DNA from: Virgibacillus dokdonensis | GTDB lineage: Bacteria > Bacillota > Bacilli > Bacillales > Amphibacillaceae | Assembly: GCF_900166595.1 (NCBI RefSeq) | Contig: NZ_LT745763.1 | Coordinates: 3,792,525 to 3,856,524 of the forward strand | Direction of reading: 5' to 3' | Length of the DNA stretch: 64,000 nt | Shown here: in pieces, positions 8,702-18,509 of the stretch | Numbering within the stretch: the stretch's first letter is position 1 | How the letters are laid out: the number at the start of each line of letters is the position of its first letter | Program-made: the position numbers and the translations under genes | The notes under the pieces: model-generated | What the model saw: the letters and a program-made list of their open reading frames with translations, nothing else | The model's database searches: none | What the model was told of the DNA's origin: nothing

Positions 8702-9430
8702 ACTTACCCCCCTCGCTTATCTATTACCGTTTTGTTAATTTAATCGAAAGTTCAAATGAACGACACCTTATTGGAAATCTATTTCTTTTTTCAACTCTAT
8801 GCTGTTTTATTTCTTTTCCAGGCTTTTGGTTAGCCAAATTGCTATTTGTCCTAATCACTTCAACTTCTGAGCTAACAACCTCCTTTGGTTCCTTATCTAC
8901 TTCATATTATATAGCCAATAGGAACACAATACACTTGTAATATCAGAAATAATACCATACTTTTCATTAATTTATTTTCAACAATGTACTATTGCTTTTC
9001 TAAAATTAATTTATAGGTAAACAGTTTTTATGGAAATTCGCATATCATATAGTATCAAATTCTGTTTTAAAAGACATGCCTCCTCTGACCTTCACCTCTT
9101 TGGCAAAGTACGCAACTTCAGTATGTAACTTCGGATTAATCTCTTTCCAACCACTTAAAAACTTTGACCTTATTTTCCTTCATATTGCTTATCTAGGGTG
9201 AAGAGTTTATTTTCTTCTGGTGTAAGATCTGGAAATGTGATCTCCTTTACTGGTCTTTGTTTCTTTTTGTTGTAAATATTGATTGCCTCATTCTTCAATA
9301 TACGTTTACAAAAACATGAAATGCACAGCGAACTTGCCACTTGGTACGACCTGGTTCTATCATGTATTTCCTCTCTTTTCGCAACTGTAAAGGTGGGTAA
9401 AAATATCGGAGAATATTTTTTTAATCAGTA
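8702..9430. other. Decayed intergenic region without an intact gene
   Basis: No complete gene is visible. On the minus strand a 60-codon open stretch with no start (about 8730-8910) encodes a basic peptide I do not recognise. Further on lies the sigma-factor-like remnant listed separately. The region reads as eroded DNA between the MDR gene and the MFS genes. Confidence 0.5.
9177..9377 (-). pseudogene. Remnant of a sigma-70-like regulator
   Basis: Read on the minus strand, two overlapping frames give MIEPGRTKWQVRCAFHVF and then KRILKNEAINIYNKKKQR followed by EITFPDLTPEEN. This resembles the start of the small sigma-70-like regulators of integrative elements and Bacillus genomes (Tn916 Orf7-like). 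A one-base loss in a run of five T (minus strand) would separate the two parts. The rest of the gene is unreadable. The family call is tentative. Confidence 0.35.
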
Positions 9431-9433
9431 AAG

Positions 9434-9760
9434 TCAATGGTGCTTCATAACATCTTTATTAAGATAGAAAGAATATCTGATAAAAATAAGTGCTATTATA
9501 ACGAATAATCCACCAATCCAGCTTAAATTCACTATATTCGTATATTAAATAATGATTCCTCCTAATGCAGAGCACAGCATCAATCCCTTATTCATTAATG
9601 CGGTATGAAAACGGAGTACTGTTTGTGGTTTTAGTTAAATCAGATAAAACTGCTTTGCTGGTGTCGTTGACCAAGTTGCTACTCCCCAAAAAGCGAGTGT
9701 GACAAATACCCCTATGCCCATTACTGTGTAAATGCTAGTACAAACAAAGAGATATTTGAA
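9434..9760 (-). pseudogene. C-terminal remnant of an MFS transporter with two in-frame stops
   Basis: One minus-strand frame of 109 codons encodes the last part of a major facilitator protein (MGIGVFVTLAFWGVATWS, LKPQTVLRFHTALMNKG, NLSWIGGLFVIIALIF) interrupted by two TAA codons (after FYLI and after GGIII). It is similar in layout to the C-terminus of the intact MFS gene next to it (FFVWGAMGWASQAPQQ...). It is probably a relic of a related exporter. Confidence 0.7.
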
Positions 9761-9830
9761 CACATACACTTAACGATATTGTTCGGTTAGGTCCCCATTC
9801 TTAAAATCGAATTTAAATATACTTCATTTC

Positions 9831-10967
9831 TTAATTTAAACTTTTAACACTATAAAACTGTAGAAGGATAGAAAACACCATAGATATAACAGCAAAATAT
9901 ATTAATGATATAGCACCGAAACCAAATGCTAGAACTCCCCCTCCTAAAGTAGCACCTACTGAACTACCCAAATAATTAAGCGAACTATTTAAAGCTACTG
10001 CCGAACTTCCATTATTCGGTTGGTAAGACATTAAAATATGCTGTTGCGGTGCCTGAGAGGCCCAACCCATTGCTCCCCAAACAAAAAATGGCAAATATCT
10101 TAATAGAGGTAGATTGATCATTAATGGAATACAAGTAATAGACAAGGTTAAGATTAATAAAATTATCGTAACTAATGTTTTCGGCTTTTTAAAATAATCA
10201 ATTAAATATCCAATAATTAAACTTCCAAATAACCCACCAAACCCCCATGCCCAAAGATACATCATCAAATTACCTGTTCCTGTAAATTCTTTTATTAATG
10301 GTGAAAGATATGTATATAATCCTAGGCTAGAGATACTAGCAAAAAAAGTTATACATACTGTTACCGTTACTTTTTTATCGAGAAACATTTTTAAACGTTC
10401 AAAAAGAGCAGGTGGTGTGGGTGTTTCAATAGATGGTAAATATACAAGTATGCCAAACATTGCGACAACTCCAATGAGTACTAATAACCATATTGATGCT
10501 TGCCAACTTAACATGTCAAAAACATATAGACCTAAGGGAACACCTAACACTATACCTATACTCATCCCACCTAATGTCAAACCTATAGCTCTACCCTTTT
10601 TCTCAATCGAAACAAGTTCTGAAGCAGCTGATATTGCCAATGGAGAAAATAATCCCGCCGCTGCCCCTGCAATAGCCCTTGATACTAAAAGAATAGTAAA
10701 AGTCGGAGCGATTGCCGTGATGATATTTGCAATAGTAAAAACTAGCATGGAATATAACAATATCTTTTTTACTGACTTTCCGGCAAATAGAGATGCAAAT
10801 ACTGGTGCCGATAAAGCGTAAAACAATGTAAATATACTAACAGCTAACCCAACTTGTGATACATCTTTATGATACGTTTCACTGATTCCTGGAATTATCC
10901 CAGCAACAATATAAGCATCAAAACCCAAAGCAAACATACCAAATGATAATATTAAGACCTTCTTCAT
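9831..10967 (-). CDS. MFS exporter, DHA1 type
   Basis: A 378-residue major facilitator transporter with about 12 hydrophobic helices. It fits the YdhP/arabinose-efflux-like DHA1 drug:H+ antiporters (FGMFALGFDAYIVAGIIPGI at the start, RAIAGAAAGLFSPLAIS near residue 97, the KKGRAIGLTLGGMSIGIVLG loop). ATG start with an AGGA site upstream. It is transcribed divergently from a LysR-family gene whose likely operator lies between them, so that regulator probably controls this exporter. Substrate unknown. Confidence 0.87.
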   Translation of the reverse strand: MKKVLILSFGMFALGFDAYIVAGIIPGISETYHKDVSQVGLAVSIFTLFYALSAPVFASLFAGKSVKKILLYSMLVFTIANIITAIAPTFTILLVSRAIAGAAAGLFSPLAISAASELVSIEKKGRAIGLTLGGMSIGIVLGVPLGLYVFDMLSWQASIWLLVLIGVVAMFGILVYLPSIETPTPPALFERLKMFLDKKVTVTVCITFFASISSLGLYTYLSPLIKEFTGTGNLMMYLWAWGFGGLFGSLIIGYLIDYFKKPKTLVTIILLILTLSITCIPLMINLPLLRYLPFFVWGAMGWASQAPQQHILMSYQPNNGSSAVALNSSLNYLGSSVGATLGGGVLAFGFGAISLIYFAVISMVFSILLQFYSVKSLN

Positions 10968-11073
10968 AAACTAGTCCTCCCAAACAGTTAACTAATGACA
11001 ATTAAAAGCTTATTATGAGCTGCCTTGGTTGAAGGTAGATTACAAACCATCATAATGCGTAACCACTCATAAC

Positions 11074-11097
11074 AATATGTTATAATAGAAACATATT
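11074..11097. promoter_or_regulatory. LysR-type operator between the MFS and LysR genes
   Basis: Perfect 8-bp inverted repeat AATATGTT/AACATATT with an 8-base spacer, in the intergenic region of a divergent LysR pair. It overlaps a TATAAT hexamer (11081-11086) reading toward the LysR gene. This arrangement is typical of an autoregulatory LysR site. Confidence 0.55.
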
Positions 11098-11190
11098 CTA
11101 TTAAGTACTGTAGCAAATATATTAACGATTTAGAAGAATATTTATTTCATAAGGTTATAACAAATAGTTATCACATATGGAGTTGGTACA

Positions 11191-12048
11191 ATGAATTTAG
11201 ATTGGCTGCAAAGTTTTACGGAGGCTGCAAAACAAAAGAGTTTTTCTAAAGCTGCAAGCATAAATAATATTTCCCAACCAGCTTTGAGTAAACATATTAA
11301 AAATCTAGAGATTAACTTAAACGTTAGACTATTTCATAGAACTCCAACTGGTATTACACTAACGGAAGCCGGGGAGCTTTTTTACAATAGAATTATGCCT
11401 ATCATTGCAGAATTAACATTAATTCGTACAGATCTGCAAGCATTTTGTCGAAATAATCCTATTGTAATAGGTAGTTTGCCAAGCATAGCTACTTACTATT
11501 TACCGTTAAGAATAAAAGACTTCAAATTTATGGAGAGACCAGTTTCATTAATGCTTCAAAATACTTCCCATGAACTATTACAGTCTTTAAAGGAAGAGAG
11601 ACTCGATGCAGTTTTTATAGAAGCAGAACATATCGATGAGTCATTATGGAGCAGCGAATTGTTTACAGAACAATACTATGCATTGTTTCCTTTAGATCAT
11701 GAGTATAAATCTAAAAATAACGTTAAGCTTATCGAATTGTGTGGAGAACCATTAATTACTCATCAAGCCCCTTGTGATGTAAGGAGCCATATTGTACGTC
11801 AAATGGAATTAATTGGCTACCAGCCAAATATAGTAAGCGAAGTGTCTTTCGGTGATTTTATTTATGGTTCTGTGGCTACGGGAACAGGGATAACAATAAT
11901 ACCGGAATTATTGGCAAAAAACATCAATCATCTCAATGTTTTTTCTTTACCAATTGTTGATTTCGGAAGAACAAGAACGATATCTTTAGTAAGTAAAAAT
12001 GAAAAACTCGGACCGATACTATATCAGTATATTAAAAACACGGACTAA
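11191..12048 (+). CDS. LysR-family transcriptional regulator
   Basis: A 285-residue LTTR. The N-terminal helix-turn-helix is clear (KSFSKAASINNISQPALSKH, then IKNLEINLNVRLFHRT, residues about 15-52). The periplasmic-binding-protein-like effector domain fills the rest. ATG start preceded by TGGAG. Divergent from the MFS exporter gene, which is its probable target. Confidence 0.88.
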   Translation: MNLDWLQSFTEAAKQKSFSKAASINNISQPALSKHIKNLEINLNVRLFHRTPTGITLTEAGELFYNRIMPIIAELTLIRTDLQAFCRNNPIVIGSLPSIATYYLPLRIKDFKFMERPVSLMLQNTSHELLQSLKEERLDAVFIEAEHIDESLWSSELFTEQYYALFPLDHEYKSKNNVKLIELCGEPLITHQAPCDVRSHIVRQMELIGYQPNIVSEVSFGDFIYGSVATGTGITIIPELLAKNINHLNVFSLPIVDFGRTRTISLVSKNEKLGPILYQYIKNTD

Positions 12049-12091
12049 ACTATCACACATTTTTATCTTTTTAACCAAAAATTGCATAATA

Positions 12092-12124
12092 AAGCAGGGG
12101 AACATTTTGAAAGCTCCCCTGCTT
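12092..12124 (+). terminator. Hairpin after the LysR gene
   Basis: Perfect 10-bp stem AAGCAGGGGA/TCCCCTGCTT with a 13-base loop. No strong T-run follows, so it may be a weak terminator. Confidence 0.5.
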
Positions 12125-12343
12125 ATAAACGTATAACTTTTTAACTACAATCCTTCAAAAGATATTAAGTGATAATAGCCTATACATCTCAAATGCAACT
12201 ATCTAAAGAAACAGTTTACCAAACTTCAAATCGGAAAAACTATATTCGCAGTTCATTAACTGGACACAAGTTAGACTACTGTTTCTATTTTTTCACCTTC
12301 TCCTACACAAAATGCTTGAGAAAGTATTTAAAATGAAGCATTT

Positions 12344-13732
12344 CTATATAGTTTCTCTTTGTAGCAACGCCACACACTCCACATGATACGTTTGTGGAAA
12401 CAAATCAACAGGCTGAACCACCTCTAGTTGATAGCCAAATGGGACAAACTCTTTTATATCTGAAACAAGTGTTCTTGGATTACAAGATACATAGACAATG
12501 CGCTTTGGCTTTGAACGCGCAATCCGACGCATGACTTTTCCGCCCGCTCCTGACCGAGGTGGATCGAGTAGCAATACATCAGGATTACCAAATGTTTCAA
12601 GCATCTTTCTAGGACCGTGGCGAGCATCTTTAGCTAAGAATAATGTATTATGAACACCATTGTCAGAGGCATTCCGTTTTGCCGATGCAATGGAGGATTC
12701 TACGATTTCTATTCCAGCAAGTTGTGAAACACGACTTGCAAACGGTAAAGAAAAGGTACCAACACCACAGAACAAGTCAATCATTTTATCTGTTGCTTGA
12801 GGTTGAGCCATTTCTAGTGCTAATTCTACTAATTTTTCCGCTTGTTTCGGATTTGTTTGAAAGAATGTATCATACCACAATCGATAGCGATAACCAGCCA
12901 ATTCATCGTAAATAAAATCTCGCCCTGCAAGAACATGGACTTGCTGCGCTTGTACTTTATCAGCAATATCTCGATTTTCCAACCAAAGTAAGCTTGTTAC
13001 AGACGGAAATTTATCCTTTATGCGTTCCTTAAGATCCGACAAAGCAGAGGATTCAACTGGGCTTTCTGTTGCGAATAGAGCGAGCATCATTTCTCCAGTT
13101 GCTTGGGAATGACGCACCATGAGATGACGGAGCAGCCCTTCTTTCGTTTCTTTATCATAGCCTGACAACCTGTGTGCTTGAGCCCACTTAGCTACTTCCG
13201 TCGTTGCATTCACCATTTCCTGACTGGCAATGAAGCATGTTTCTAAAGGAATAATATTTTGATAATTGCCCTTTTCATGTAAACCAAGCTCGCCTGCTTT
13301 ATTAAATGTAAATTCCATTTTATTTCGGTAATACCAAGCTTCATCTGCACCAATAGTTGATTGTACGACATTTGAATCAAAGTGTTGCTCTTCTAATAAT
13401 TGTTTTACTTGGGAAGTTTTTTCCTTTAATTGAGTTGCATATGATATATGCTGCCAAGAACAGCCACCGCATTTACCAAAATGAAGACATGCTGGCTCGA
13501 TGCGTTCTGGATGGGCTTCGATAATTTGATCTGGCTTGGCAACTCTATTTCGATACGGAGGCACAAGTGTCGCTTGCACCCTTTCTCCAGGAAGTGTGTA
13601 GGGAATGGTGATGTGTTGTTTCTTCCGTTTACCTTGTTTGTTTTCACGTTGAATAACCGCTCTTCCAGAACCTTTTGCATCAAACTGCGTTATTTCCATT
13701 ATAAAAGTATTATCATTATATTTGTACGCCAT
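12344..13732 (-). CDS. rlmCD: 23S rRNA (uracil-C5)-methyltransferase, RlmCD/RumA type
   Basis: A class I SAM-dependent rRNA m5U methyltransferase, probably the Gram-positive enzyme methylating U747 and U1939 of 23S rRNA. The N-terminal TRAM domain covers about residues 8-70. The 4Fe-4S cysteines are C82, C88, C91 (CLHFGKCGGCSWQH) and C165. The SAM motif is DLFCGVGTF (about 318-326), with DPPRSG (about 389-394) and catalytic SCNP (about 415-418). The length (about 460) is typical. Several bacilli carry two paralogues (for example YefA and YfjO), so the exact symbol is tentative. Confidence 0.85.
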   Translation of the reverse strand: MAYKYNDNTFIMEITQFDAKGSGRAVIQRENKQGKRKKQHITIPYTLPGERVQATLVPPYRNRVAKPDQIIEAHPERIEPACLHFGKCGGCSWQHISYATQLKEKTSQVKQLLEEQHFDSNVVQSTIGADEAWYYRNKMEFTFNKAGELGLHEKGNYQNIIPLETCFIASQEMVNATTEVAKWAQAHRLSGYDKETKEGLLRHLMVRHSQATGEMMLALFATESPVESSALSDLKERIKDKFPSVTSLLWLENRDIADKVQAQQVHVLAGRDFIYDELAGYRYRLWYDTFFQTNPKQAEKLVELALEMAQPQATDKMIDLFCGVGTFSLPFASRVSQLAGIEIVESSIASAKRNASDNGVHNTLFLAKDARHGPRKMLETFGNPDVLLLDPPRSGAGGKVMRRIARSKPKRIVYVSCNPRTLVSDIKEFVPFGYQLEVVQPVDLFPQTYHVECVALLQRETI

Positions 13733-14133
13733 TTATTTCCTCCTTGTATGCTCGAAATCTATTGTTTTTTTATAATTCTGATAAATATCCTCAACTTAAT
13801 AGTTTCATACATATATCCATACACTATTTTTTTGCTAGTCATCTATTCCTTTAAGCATCTAAGGTAAATCTTATCATTACTACATACTATCCCTTATAAA
13901 ACGAGCCATTTAGATGTAACCAATGCATACTTGCAATCCTTGAAATAAGGATCTTACAACGCCTTCTATTTGGAATAAATGGCGTCATCTTTTCTAGAAG
14001 CAAATATGCTAAGCATTATCATATAATCATTTATTCATGAACGCAACTATTACGTTAACCATGAAAAATTAAGCAATTAGATCCTTTCTGGTGAAAGTTA
14101 TTTTTCTTTTAAAAGAGCAAATTAACCAAAACA
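13733..14133. other. Intergenic region, no gene seen
   Basis: About 400 AT-rich bases upstream of the rRNA methyltransferase gene. I see no open frame with a ribosome site, and no structured leader that I recognise. Confidence 0.5.
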
Positions 14134-14162
14134 AAAACTGACCGCCATTGATCAGTTTTTTT
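14134..14162. terminator. Bidirectional terminator
   Basis: Stem AAAACTGA/TCAGTTTT with T-runs on both strands. It lies just past the stop of the LysE-family gene (minus strand) and is its likely terminator. Confidence 0.75.
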
Positions 14163-14210
14163 GCAAACACCCTATAGGTTGAACACTTTCTATATAGACT
14201 ATAACCTTTG

Positions 14211-14843
14211 TTACAATACATTTTGTACATTCACATAAAACTCGTAGAGAAAATAACAACCAAAACCGAATAACATAACGCCTGCAACCACGGATGTCCA
14301 TTTAATCATCGCTCTGCTCATCACTTTACGGGTAATGGAAACCACAGATAACAAGCCAACATCATGCAAAAGAATCCCTGTTAATATACCTAAAGCAGAA
14401 ATAATAAAGCTAGCCTGTCCCGATTGAGAGTAAGAATCCGCTAAAACGACTCCGAATATGGAAACCCAAAAAACTAAATTTCCTGGCGAAACAGCCACTA
14501 GCAATCCATTTCGATACGTTTTTGCTAAAGAGCGATTTACCTTCCCTCCTGCCATTGTAATATCCTTATCCGCATTTTTAATGGAGTCGTAAGCAAGCAT
14601 AAATAAAAACACTGCGCCAATCACCCATAAAGGTAGTTGTACATAAGGCAATGATAATATTTGCGCAAGACCAAAGTATAACGCCAGAATCAGCAACGCA
14701 TCAATTGTCATTCCACCAAAGCCAACAGCCCACCCATGGAAAAAGCCATTTTTCAAGCCTTGTTTCGTCATTTCTACAGTAATCGCCCCAACAGGCAAAG
14801 CAATGGAAAAGCCCACTAAAATAAATTTTAAATACCATTCCAT
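14211..14843 (-). CDS. LysE-family translocator
   Basis: A 210-residue membrane protein with about six helices. The N-terminal signature is FSIALPVGAITVEMTKQGLK (residues about 8-27), as in LysE/RhtB amino-acid exporters, with GWAVGFGGMTIDALL following and SPGNLVFWVSIFG in the middle. The ATG at 14843 has GAGGGGG 9 bases upstream and gives the normal family length; longer in-frame starts would add a non-conserved tail. Probably exports an amino acid or related compound. Confidence 0.85.
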   Translation of the reverse strand: MEWYLKFILVGFSIALPVGAITVEMTKQGLKNGFFHGWAVGFGGMTIDALLILALYFGLAQILSLPYVQLPLWVIGAVFLFMLAYDSIKNADKDITMAGGKVNRSLAKTYRNGLLVAVSPGNLVFWVSIFGVVLADSYSQSGQASFIISALGILTGILLHDVGLLSVVSITRKVMSRAMIKWTSVVAGVMLFGFGCYFLYEFYVNVQNVL

Positions 14844-15111
14844 GAGTCTAATCCCCCTCTCTTGCAAACGCTTGATAGAATTGAATGAAAAATCTAGCTC
14901 TCTATAAATTGTTATGTTATAGTTTATCATAAATTTTCGAAAGATTCTGTTTGAAACAATTCATTTTTCATCTTTAAATAAATCTATTACGTAAAACGGC
15001 ATTTACAGAGCTGCTATCATTCTTCTTATCCTCAATAAAAACAGTTCCGAATAGCTTTTAAGCGTGTGATACAATATGGGAAAAACATAAAATGAAAGGG
15101 GGAAGGGAATC

Positions 15112-15597
15112 ATGCATGCAAGCATACATATTCGTTTTGTTAACAGTTCCGACTTCTATTCGCTAGCACCACTCATTAATGAATGGTGAGGAGGAAGGGA
15201 TATGGCAGCTATGTTACCGAAGCTATTTTTCGATCACTTTACAAATACAAGCTTTGTTGCAGAAATAGAGGGGGAGATTGTAGGCTTTCTTATTGGATTC
15301 CTCTCTCCGTCTAAAGCGAATGAAGCATACATTCATTTCATCGGTGTTCATCCTCAATATAGAAACCAACAAATTGGGAAATTATTATATAAGCGCTTTT
15401 TTACGGTGGCTAAACAACATAACCGTCAAATTGTCCGCTGTGTAACTTCGCCTGTCAATAAAACTTCGATTGCTTATCATAAGAAAATGGGTTTTTACAT
15501 TGAGGAAGGAAATAAACAGATCGACGGTGTTGAAGTTACGACTACTTATGATGGAAAAGGTCAAGATAGAGTTTGCTTTGTAAAACAGTTGCGCTAA
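15112..15597 (+). pseudogene. GNAT acetyltransferase interrupted by an in-frame TGA
   Basis: From the ATG at 15112 (preceded by a strong AAAGGGGGAAGGG site) the frame runs MHASIHIRFV...LINEW, then TGA at codon 26 (15187-15189), then GGRDMAAMLPKLFFDHF onward. Related GNATs read EWWGGR here, so the TGA most simply replaces a Trp TGG codon. The rest of the 161-residue protein is intact, including the acetyl-CoA motif RNQQIG. The GGAGG inside the codons for GGR sits 7 bases before an ATG at 15202, so a shortened protein could still be made, lacking the first strand. Confidence 0.8.
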
Positions 15598-15847
15598 TAT
15601 CTGTCAAGAAGATGGTAATAAGGGCAGAGGGTAGCTAAGTTTAAGTTTCTTTGAAGAAAAGAGTTTTTTGCTTACGATGTCGCTGTTATCGTTTTCTGCC
15701 CTGCATAAACTTAGTTAACATCTCTGGCAAGCGGTAAGGATTCATTGACCTCTCCCACCACTTTTCTAGCTAAACTATTTCATACAAACGTTTGTTTAAT
15801 TAGACCCATTGTCACTTTTTTTAATACTCCTCCCCGCCTCATTAAGC

Positions 15848-16816
15848 TCATAAAGGAATACTTACCTCGTATTCTTTTTTTAATTGCTCCAAACGGTTTA
15901 ATATTGCTTTTCCTTCTACGGTTTCAGCTAAAGCCCTTCCGTTTGCAATAGGGCTTTTTTGATACACCTTTCTAACGCCACAACGGATACCTTGTTCTGA
16001 TGTGGCTTGATGTACATGAATTTGCTCAGGATGGTATAAAATAGTATGGATAATAGCTCGCACTTTCGGATTTTGTGAGGACTTTAATATAGCAATGACA
16101 TCTGCATCCGTTTGTTTAGCGAACGCTTCCTTACTTCCCCCACCATTGTTCCACAAAATCAAAATAGCTTCTGCTAGCAACCGATCTACTGCTAATAATA
16201 GGGGCGAAAGAAATAGTTCATGATCTCGAATAATTAATCGAAGTAATTGAAGACCCGTTTGTTTATCTGTTTCTACACCTCGGTCTGAACAATGAATTCG
16301 CTTTAATACTTCACTGGGTAATTCTTCCATTCCGCCACTCATGTACGTATCTCGTAAAAAACTATCTAAATGATCCAAACCTAAAACCTCCCTTGTCCCT
16401 GTTAAAGGAGAAGGTTAACGAAGATATTGCACAACATCTTCAGGCTGTAAATAAGCATTATGGAGAATGGAAGCAATTTCCCCGTCTTGTATGTATGCTT
16501 CTGTTAAAGCATGATGATTGTAGTCTAATAGTTTTTCGACCGTATGGGAAAATGGTAAATGACCAATATCGTGTAAAATGGTTGCTGCCCTTAAGACATC
16601 ATGATTTGGAAAATAAAGGGCCGCCAGCTTCCACACTCCCACTGTATGTTCATATCTGCTATGCACAACAGGTGATACAAAGGCACCACCACCGAAGTGT
16701 GCAAGATACTTCAACCTTCTAACATAACTTGTTTGAAAAAGTTGCTTTTCCCAAGCATAGAACTCCACTTCCTTATATAATGGTTCTGATAGGACAGAAT
16801 CATATTCCACCTTCAT
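15848..16816 (-). pseudogene. HD-domain phosphohydrolase interrupted by an in-frame TAA
   Basis: Two open stretches in one frame are separated by TAA at 16415-16417. The first holds the HD phosphohydrolase core: HSRYEHTVGVWKLA, ILHDIGHLPFSHTVE (the HD motif) and DYNHHALTEAYI. The second continues with GLDHLDSFLRDTYMSGGMEE and a helical C-terminus. Between them the reading continues PSPLTGTREVLG, so only the stop breaks the gene. Intact relatives are about 320-330 residues. GTG at 16810 has better spacing to AGGAGG than ATG at 16816. Probably a nucleotide phosphohydrolase relic. Confidence 0.8.
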
Positions 16817-16868
16817 TCCTCCTGTCTCTTTAAAAATTTAACGCATTTCATTGGTATTGTAATGCGAA

Positions 16869-17282
16869 CTATGCATGCAATTTGGCAAAGGCTACTAAAC
16901 TGCCCTTATCACACGATTTGAATCCATGTTTCTCATAAAAAGCTCTTACATCAGGTTCATCAATTGTCAGAAGGACTTTTTGGCGTACATCTCGATATTT
17001 ATCCAACACACGCTGCATTAATGCAGATCCGACCCCTTGATCTTGGTACGCTTCGTTTACTAAAATATCCTGAATATAAATAATCGTATAGCCATCCCCA
17101 ACGACGCGAATAAGACCTATTAAATGATTATTGTCCCATGCTGTTATCACAGTTAATGAATGTGCTATCGCTTGCATTAAGTTAGGAACATCATCTGTAT
17201 ATGCTGTCCATTTTACATTGTCATACAAAGCCGTAATTTGCTCTTGATCATTACAGCTATTTTCTAAATATTGAATTGCCAT
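16869..17282 (-). CDS. GNAT-family N-acetyltransferase
   Basis: A 137-residue GNAT with motif A YQDQGVGSALMQ (about residues 79-90) and YEKHGF near residue 115. The N-terminal half (ALYDNVKWTAYTDD) matches the small YkkB/YjcF-like subgroup. ATG start, single gene, minus strand. Substrate unknown. Confidence 0.85.
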   Translation of the reverse strand: MAIQYLENSCNDQEQITALYDNVKWTAYTDDVPNLMQAIAHSLTVITAWDNNHLIGLIRVVGDGYTIIYIQDILVNEAYQDQGVGSALMQRVLDKYRDVRQKVLLTIDEPDVRAFYEKHGFKSCDKGSLVAFAKLHA

Positions 17283-17340
17283 TATAAATCCCCACCTATT
17301 CTTTGAAAATGAAGTCTGCCCTTCGTTGAAAACATAAAAA

Positions 17341-17383
17341 AAAGCAATCCACTTGTATTAGCAATATAAAAGTAGATTGCTTT
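17341..17383. terminator. Bidirectional terminator
   Basis: Imperfect stem AAAGCAATCcACTT/AAGTaGATTGCTTT. On the minus strand it is followed by a T8 run, so it probably ends the transcript containing the GNAT gene at 17559-18101. Confidence 0.75.
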
Positions 17384-17558
17384 TGTTATTTACATGCCTT
17401 GACTTACTATACAATTCTTTCAAACGAGCAATATAATTTTTACCAACATTATACATTAAATTTATAAATTTGCAAATTGAAAGTCATTTTAAATATTATT
17501 TTAGAATGTTCCTCAACATATCTTATACGAACTTAAGAAAGAGTACGCAAAACCTCAT

Positions 17559-18101
17559 TTAGCTTTCTTGTGCTGGCATATATTCATGTTGCAGCATGGC
17601 CATATGGATTATATCATGCCAATTTCCATTTCGATACAGCGCTTGTCTACTTACCCCTTCTTGTTTGAATCCTAATTTACGATATAATTGAATTGCTCTT
17701 TCATTAAACGAAAATACGCGCAACGATACACGATGAAAATTTAATTCTAAGAATGCATAATCAAGCAATAATTTCAGTGCTTCTTTACCAACACCCCTTC
17801 CCCAATAATCTTTTTCACCAATATCAATAATACATTCTGCGTTTCGATTTTTTTGATCTATATTAATCAATGATGTAATACCTATCGCTTTATCCGTTTC
17901 TTTATCTTCTATAATATAGCTTTTAGAACTGGTTGAATGTAGAATAACGCCTTCAACAAAAGCTTTTGTTTCGGATAACGCATACGAGTCTAAGGCTGGA
18001 TTGGTAAAAAACATAACATCCATATCATTTCTCCAAGCGTGATATAACTCCACATCTTCTATATGCATTTTTCTTAATTTAACTTGTTTGGAAACGAACA
18101 A
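17559..18101 (-). CDS. RimJ/RimL-like GNAT acetyltransferase
   Basis: A 180-residue acetyltransferase of the RimL/SpeG-like group. N-terminal VKLRKMHIEDVELYHAWRND, motif A DYWGRGVGKEALKLLLDYAF (about residues 116-135), then FSFNERAIQLYRKLGFKQEG and a C-terminal YRNGNWHDIIHMAM typical of the family. ATG start after an AAGGAGG site. It lies 16 bases downstream of the disrupted aminoglycoside-phosphotransferase-like gene, suggesting they once formed an operon. Confidence 0.87.
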   Translation of the reverse strand: MFVSKQVKLRKMHIEDVELYHAWRNDMDVMFFTNPALDSYALSETKAFVEGVILHSTSSKSYIIEDKETDKAIGITSLINIDQKNRNAECIIDIGEKDYWGRGVGKEALKLLLDYAFLELNFHRVSLRVFSFNERAIQLYRKLGFKQEGVSRQALYRNGNWHDIIHMAMLQHEYMPAQES

Positions 18102-18509
18102 AAGAATTCCTCCTTTTTCAAGGGATTGGTAAGCGAAAATCGATGACGGGGGTATCCTTTTCTATTTTCGATTGTAAGCGGTTCAAGTATTGCTTTATTT
18201 TAACATCGCTTTGTTGTTCGTTTGTCAGATAGGTTGATAGATACAGATAGGAATAGAGCTGCCTATAGTGCAAAAAGAAAGGAATTCTTAACAGCCAATC
18301 AGATTGAAGTTGATTTTCCGTTTCATATCCCCTTAAGAATGAGCGAATAAATGTAGACACAAAATCCTTTTTTCTCCTGTCATCCACGACTTGCATAGCA
18401 TGATAGAAGACAACCGCAATATCATATACAAACCAATGATATGTGGAATCGCCAAAATCGAATAAAACCAGCTCGTTTTGATACAAGTAAAAGTTTTTAT
18501 GATTTTGAT

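Noticed and set aside
12643..13867. Plus-strand frames opposite the rRNA methyltransferase
   Set aside because: The minus-strand protein has all catalytic and Fe-S motifs; the plus frames show none.
13733..14133. Possible riboswitch or T-box upstream of the rRNA methyltransferase gene
   Set aside because: No conserved T-box, SAM or other riboswitch core could be recognised in either strand.
15187..15189. TGA read as Trp, a recoded genetic code
   Set aside because: Intact genes here use TGA as a stop (for example the LXG toxin gene), and other broken genes show TAA, so recoding does not explain the lesion.
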